A stretch of 9,560 nucleotides of DNA from Candidatus Omnitrophota bacterium (GTDB lineage: Bacteria; Omnitrophota; Gorgyraeia; Zapsychrales; JANLHA01): contig JAHFFS010000030.1 of the NCBI GenBank assembly GCA_023247815.1, positions 1,392 to 10,951 on the forward strand. Direction: 5' to 3'. Both the position numbers and the translations under genes were made by a program. The notes beneath the pieces were generated by a model. The model ran no database searches. It was not told the DNA's origin and saw only the letters and a list, made by a program, of their open reading frames with translations. This document shows, piece by piece, positions 6,613-9,560 of the stretch (position 1 is the stretch's first letter; each line of letters opens with the position of its first letter).

Positions 6613-6803
6613 GATTTTGCGGAATTCTTCTGCTTGGTCGATGATGCGCAAAATGATTTTTTGCGCATGTCAACGCCGGCTTGATAAATTTGACTGACCA
6701 ATTGAGAGTGCTTTAAAAATGCCAACAGGCGTTCTCCCGGTGTCATTTTTTTAGAAATGGCAATCATTTCTTCGTGGTCTTTTTGCAGAATTTTTGATTT
6801 CAT
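6609..6803 (-). CDS. Small helical protein paired with the nucleotidyltransferase
   Basis: This is a 64-residue product from the ATG at 6803; GGGTG is 6 nt upstream, and a GTG (6812) and an ATG (6809) in frame are alternatives. It is highly charged and helical. The segment MTPGERLLAFLKHSQLVSQIYQAGVDMR (about 20-47) resembles the small proteins that often precede nucleotidyltransferase-fold genes; this is a resemblance, not a named family. The last 15 or so residues (KKSFCASSTKQKNSAKS) look unlike the rest, are Ser/Lys-rich, and overlap the possible longer nucleotidyltransferase N-terminus. A frameshift in the A-run at 6657-6662 may have replaced the original C-terminus. It could be an antitoxin-like or partner subunit, but the sequence alone does not show this. 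Confidence 0.6.
   Translation of the reverse strand: MKSKILQKDHEEMIAISKKMTPGERLLAFLKHSQLVSQIYQAGVDMRKKSFCASSTKQKNSAKS
6644..6668. repeat. Perfect 10-bp inverted repeat at the small gene/nucleotidyltransferase junction
   Basis: Arms ATGCGCAAAA (6644-6653) and TTTTGCGCAT (6659-6668) pair perfectly around a 5-nt centre. In the minus-strand mRNA the hairpin covers the end of the small gene, the A6 run and the TTG at 6651, and ends about 32 nt before the ATG at 6612. It could regulate coupled translation or bind a dimeric protein. It is too AU-rich at the loop end and lacks a U-tract, so it is not a terminator. Confidence 0.6.
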
Positions 6804-6820
6804 GATCATCACCCAATATC

Positions 6821-6829
6821 AGTATAACA
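6821..6829 (-). promoter_or_regulatory. Extended -10 promoter of the nucleotidyltransferase module
   Basis: TGT-TATACT on the minus strand (6829-6821) is a TGn extended -10 with a 5 of 6 match to TATAAT. There is no good -35 at the normal distance; the TTGACA further upstream (6861-6856) is too far, with a 29-nt spacer. The leader to the ATG at 6803 would be only about 11 nt. Confidence 0.5.
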
Positions 6830-6836
6830 CAGCATC

Positions 6837-6865
6837 AAAATGAGAGACAGTTCCCTGTCAATAAA
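6837..6865. repeat. Degenerate REP-like repeat, right copy, with alternative hairpins
   Basis: The plus-strand sequence aaaatgagagacagttccct with gtcaataaa matches the left copy at 5995-6022 in direct orientation. Two mutually exclusive stems are possible: gacag-ttcc-ctgtc (6846-6859) and acagtt (6847-6852) with aactgt (6864-6869). It fills most of the 66-to-75-bp gap between the large protein's stop and the module, and may act as a weak transcription or mRNA boundary, but has no T-tract. Confidence 0.5.
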
Positions 6866-6878
6866 CTGTAGCGAGGTG

Positions 6879-9560
6879 CTAAGAACCTCCTTCTCCCTGG
6901 GCGCCGATGAGGGTGGGAATATCGGTCACCGGTGAAATATCAATCAAAATCGGCTGAAAGCCAGCCAAATTCTCCGCGTCCAAGCCTTGATCGGGTAAAG
7001 AAAAGCCGGCTCCCGCGGTATGATTTTTAATTTCCAAATCGAGATTACCAGAATCCAGGTCAATACCACCAACGTCCTTACCTGCAACAACTTGCGGTGT
7101 CGCGGAACTCAACAAAAATTGATCACTTGTTTCTGACTGTTGGGCCGCTTGCCCAGCCGCTTGCTGCGCGGCAACTCGAGCCGCAACCTGCGTCTGATGA
7201 CCAAACCAGCTGTCCCATTCATTAATCCAAGAAAAAAATTCATCCTCATTTCCTTGCCTACGAAAATTTGTAATATTTTCCGCCACGTCTCCTCGCCAGC
7301 ATAAAATGTTTGACCTGGCAAAAGCCTTATCATCCTCCAGCATCCGGTGGGCGTACGGATAATGACCAACCCAAATAACATTTTTTTTCGGAAAGGATTT
7401 CTGAAAATTATACCGATCAATGTTTCGATCAGCAAATGAAGGCTGGCCAACCGGGCCGATCCTTTGCAAGACCTCGGGCTCGCCGAGAGCCTCAGCATCA
7501 TCAAATAAATTACGCGCCTGAGGATTTTCATCGTTATAAAATCGGTAGGTCCAAGTCTCCACCTTTTCTCGAAACCTTCGTTTCCTTTCAACATTTTCAT
7601 AATGCGGCCGCAGCCGCTCTAAAATGATCTTGAGCAATACCACGTAACTTTTGGCGCGCGGCAAATCTTTAATGATGACCTTCTTTCCTTCCGGGAGCAG
7701 GATCATAAGTTCGTTCAAGTGCAAATTGCTTTTTATCCGCTGACTCTTTCGATTTTTCTCATACATCAACTTAGCCGTATGCACCAATTCGGCGACCCAT
7801 ATGGTCGCGTCGCTGCGGCTATGGAAGCGGTGAGAATATGGATTGACATTGATCGATGGCTCTTCATTATTTCCTTCCCACAATGCGTTAAGATCTAAGA
7901 CCGCGGTCATTTGCGTCATGGGGTTGACTTCTTCATGGGTCTGAATGACGTGTACCTCTCCGGTACGGGCGTTCGCGTTCCATTCAATTCTTCTGGTATC
8001 TTCTGCCCCCTGTTGTCTTTCGATCGAATAAAATTCCGTCCCCAACCCTGGGTTTTTGGTATGGAAAGTAACTCCATTCACCCTCACCGCGATATTCAAG
8101 GGTTCAGCGCAATCCACTTTGTCCGAACGCTTCGCGGTTTCCATAACCTGTTTCGACAATTCCGCGAAGGGAATCAGATGCTCAGTCCTTTCCGATGAAC
8201 GTTCCGTCTCTCCTTTTTTGACAAACGGTTCGATCGCATCTTTCAAGATTCTTAAATAATTTTCTATGGCCGTGGGGTCATAACCTGAGGCAACAACGTC
8301 AGGCGCGCCGGATTCAAAGGCCGCTTGTACGGCCAAATTCAATTCCTGCCGTAGACGAAAATTCTCTGGCTCTTTCATAAAAAATACCCCCAAAAACGGC
8401 AATGTCCTGAGCAACCGGTTGGCGCGGGTCGCTTTATAATCTGGCGGAATCTTCTCGGCCAGCAGTTGCAAAGGATATTTTCTGAGCTTCTGATCATCGA
8501 TCCGCTGCTTTGTTCTCTCTCTAAACCGTTGAACTTCTTGTTGAACAAATTTAAGATCGATATCGTCCCCGGCTCTGCCCAATTTTTCTTTCAATGATCT
8601 TGCCAACTGCTCTTCCAAACGTCCCAGTCGCTGAAGGACTCTTCCATCCACATCCTGCACCATTTGGCTGGCTCGTGTTGCAATTTCCCGCGCTATCTGT
8701 CCAGCACTTTTACCGATCCGATCCTTCTTCCGCAGATAATCATACAAATATGTAGATAAACTGTTGATGATCCCCAATAAAAACGCCATGGCTAATCCGT
8801 CATGCAACATCTCGGTGAGCAATGTCTCTTCCTCATCGAACAAAATATTATCAATGCTAGACAGGAGGTCTTCAATAAAATTGTGTTTTACTGCATCAGG
8901 CGCTTTTAAATAATTTGGCCATAATTCACTTATCAACTCATTGTCTTTCTTCCAGCGACTGTAGTAATACCGAAACTGCGGATCCCAATTGAAGGTATCT
9001 ATCTTGAACAGCAAGAGATCATTCCTGAGGGCGTTAACAATTGTCCTGTGATATCTATCTATCCAACTAACTTCTATGTCAAACGGTAGGTACGCGAATT
9101 CCGAAGGATGTTTGTATTGGCGATATTGGGCAACACCCTTTTCTAAATCTCCCCAATAATAACTCATGTCCCGTAATTGACTGTCGCTGAACCGGCCTTC
9201 CTCCTTTAAGCGAAGAACCATATCTATCAGCACTTCGTTAAGATGAAGTCGGTACAAAACTTTTACCAGCATTTTCATTTCAAATTCGTCATATTCCCCG
9301 ATACCGGCAAGAAAGGCTTCCGGCTTTGCGCGGATGAGTTCAACAAGACGTATTAAAGAAAAGTTTATATCATATTCCCTGGCCATGAATTTTTTAAGAA
9401 ACTGCACCAATCCCGCTCTGACAATATGATCGTGTGAGCGTGGAAGATTTTGCAAATACTCAATGACCTTGTAACCATCTTTCTGTCCACTGAAAATTTC
9501 AGTCACTGGCTGATTTTGGTTATAGAGAACCCCATAACGGGCGGCCAAAAAGGAAAGATA
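6879..9560 (-). CDS. Large unrecognised helical protein, C-terminal 893 residues (N-terminus beyond right edge)
   Basis: The frame is open from the right edge to a TAG at 6881-6879; a TTG at 9548 is only an internal Leu codon. I do not recognise a family. Residues about 1-280 of the fragment are helical and rich in Tyr, Trp, Leu and Asp/Glu. A hydrophobic helix near 255-276 (GLAMAFLLGIINSLSTYLYD) is amphipathic rather than clearly transmembrane. A probable coiled coil follows (about 285-360: REIATRASQMVQDVDGRVLQ onward). A mixed region with strands (about 480-560: LNIAVRVNGVTFHT, EVHVIQTHEE) leads to another helical stretch to about 790. An Ala/Gln linker (about 791-808) leads to a strand-rich tail ending FQPILIDISPVTDIPTLIG, GEGGS. 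The tail may be a C-terminal sorting or partner-binding element, as seen in large surface or cytoplasmic proteins of Omnitrophota, but that is inference. No catalytic motif is visible. It is transcribed toward the nucleotidyltransferase module but separated by a promoter and repeat. Confidence 0.8.
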   Translation of the reverse strand, partial: YLSFLAARYGVLYNQNQPVTEIFSGQKDGYKVIEYLQNLPRSHDHIVRAGLVQFLKKFMAREYDINFSLIRLVELIRAKPEAFLAGIGEYDEFEMKMLVKVLYRLHLNEVLIDMVLRLKEEGRFSDSQLRDMSYYWGDLEKGVAQYRQYKHPSEFAYLPFDIEVSWIDRYHRTIVNALRNDLLLFKIDTFNWDPQFRYYYSRWKKDNELISELWPNYLKAPDAVKHNFIEDLLSSIDNILFDEEETLLTEMLHDGLAMAFLLGIINSLSTYLYDYLRKKDRIGKSAGQIAREIATRASQMVQDVDGRVLQRLGRLEEQLARSLKEKLGRAGDDIDLKFVQQEVQRFRERTKQRIDDQKLRKYPLQLLAEKIPPDYKATRANRLLRTLPFLGVFFMKEPENFRLRQELNLAVQAAFESGAPDVVASGYDPTAIENYLRILKDAIEPFVKKGETERSSERTEHLIPFAELSKQVMETAKRSDKVDCAEPLNIAVRVNGVTFHTKNPGLGTEFYSIERQQGAEDTRRIEWNANARTGEVHVIQTHEEVNPMTQMTAVLDLNALWEGNNEEPSINVNPYSHRFHSRSDATIWVAELVHTAKLMYEKNRKSQRIKSNLHLNELMILLPEGKKVIIKDLPRAKSYVVLLKIILERLRPHYENVERKRRFREKVETWTYRFYNDENPQARNLFDDAEALGEPEVLQRIGPVGQPSFADRNIDRYNFQKSFPKKNVIWVGHYPYAHRMLEDDKAFARSNILCWRGDVAENITNFRRQGNEDEFFSWINEWDSWFGHQTQVAARVAAQQAAGQAAQQSETSDQFLLSSATPQVVAGKDVGGIDLDSGNLDLEIKNHTAGAGFSLPDQGLDAENLAGFQPILIDISPVTDIPTLIGAQGEGGS

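Noticed and set aside
6874..6889. Hairpin GAGGT/ACCTC at the end of the large protein gene as a terminator
   Set aside because: The stem has only five base pairs around seven unpaired bases, and no T-run follows on the minus strand.
7109..7600. 163-codon minus-strand open frame within the large protein gene
   Set aside because: It is a second frame of the real gene with low-quality composition, and has no independent start signal.
9546..9548. TTG as the start of the large protein
   Set aside because: The frame stays open to the edge of the window and no Shine-Dalgarno is visible, so the codon is more likely an internal leucine.
1..9560. tRNA, rRNA or CRISPR array
   Set aside because: I saw no cloverleaf, ribosomal RNA motif or regularly spaced identical repeats on reading both strands.

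Overview
All recognisable genes lie on the minus strand, so the window reads biologically from right (9560) to left (1). The host is probably a diderm (Gram-negative-type) bacterium: the window encodes an outer-membrane secretin, a GspC-like inner-membrane partner and a TolC-family outer-membrane channel. One protein at the right edge is very large, helical and unrecognised, and there are degenerate REP-like intergenic repeats. This mix reminds me of Omnitrophota or deltaproteobacterial-type genomes, but nothing here fixes the phylum.

Layout, right to left. (a) 9560-6879: the C-terminal 893 residues of a large protein whose start lies outside the window. It is helical with a coiled-coil stretch and ends in an Ala/Gln-rich linker plus a short strand-rich tail. 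(b) 6865-6837: a degenerate REP-like repeat, then an extended -10 promoter. (c) 6803-6043: a two-gene module of a small helical protein followed by a minimal nucleotidyltransferase-fold protein, overlapping by ATGA. A perfect 10-bp inverted repeat sits near the junction, and a second copy of the REP-like repeat lies just beyond the module (6022-5995). (d) 6042-5728: a 315-bp repeat-rich intergenic region with a good sigma70-type promoter, a perfect 7-bp inverted repeat at the predicted transcript start, and two copies of a GC-rich repeat. The copy nearest the gene supplies its Shine-Dalgarno sequence. (e) 5727-3390: a GspC-like inner-membrane protein and a secretin, one base apart, clearly one operon. 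(f) 3389-3197: intergenic, with a candidate promoter and a 6-bp inverted repeat. (g) 3196-1: a secreted protein of probable alpha/alpha-toroid fold, overlapping by 4 bp a TolC-family gene that runs off the left edge.

The window therefore has a cell-envelope export part (secretin with GspC-like partner; exported helical protein with TolC-like channel) and a small nucleotidyltransferase module that looks like a later insertion. The best candidates for something undescribed are the repeat-bracketed module with its junction hairpin, the toroid/TolC pair, and the large unrecognised protein.
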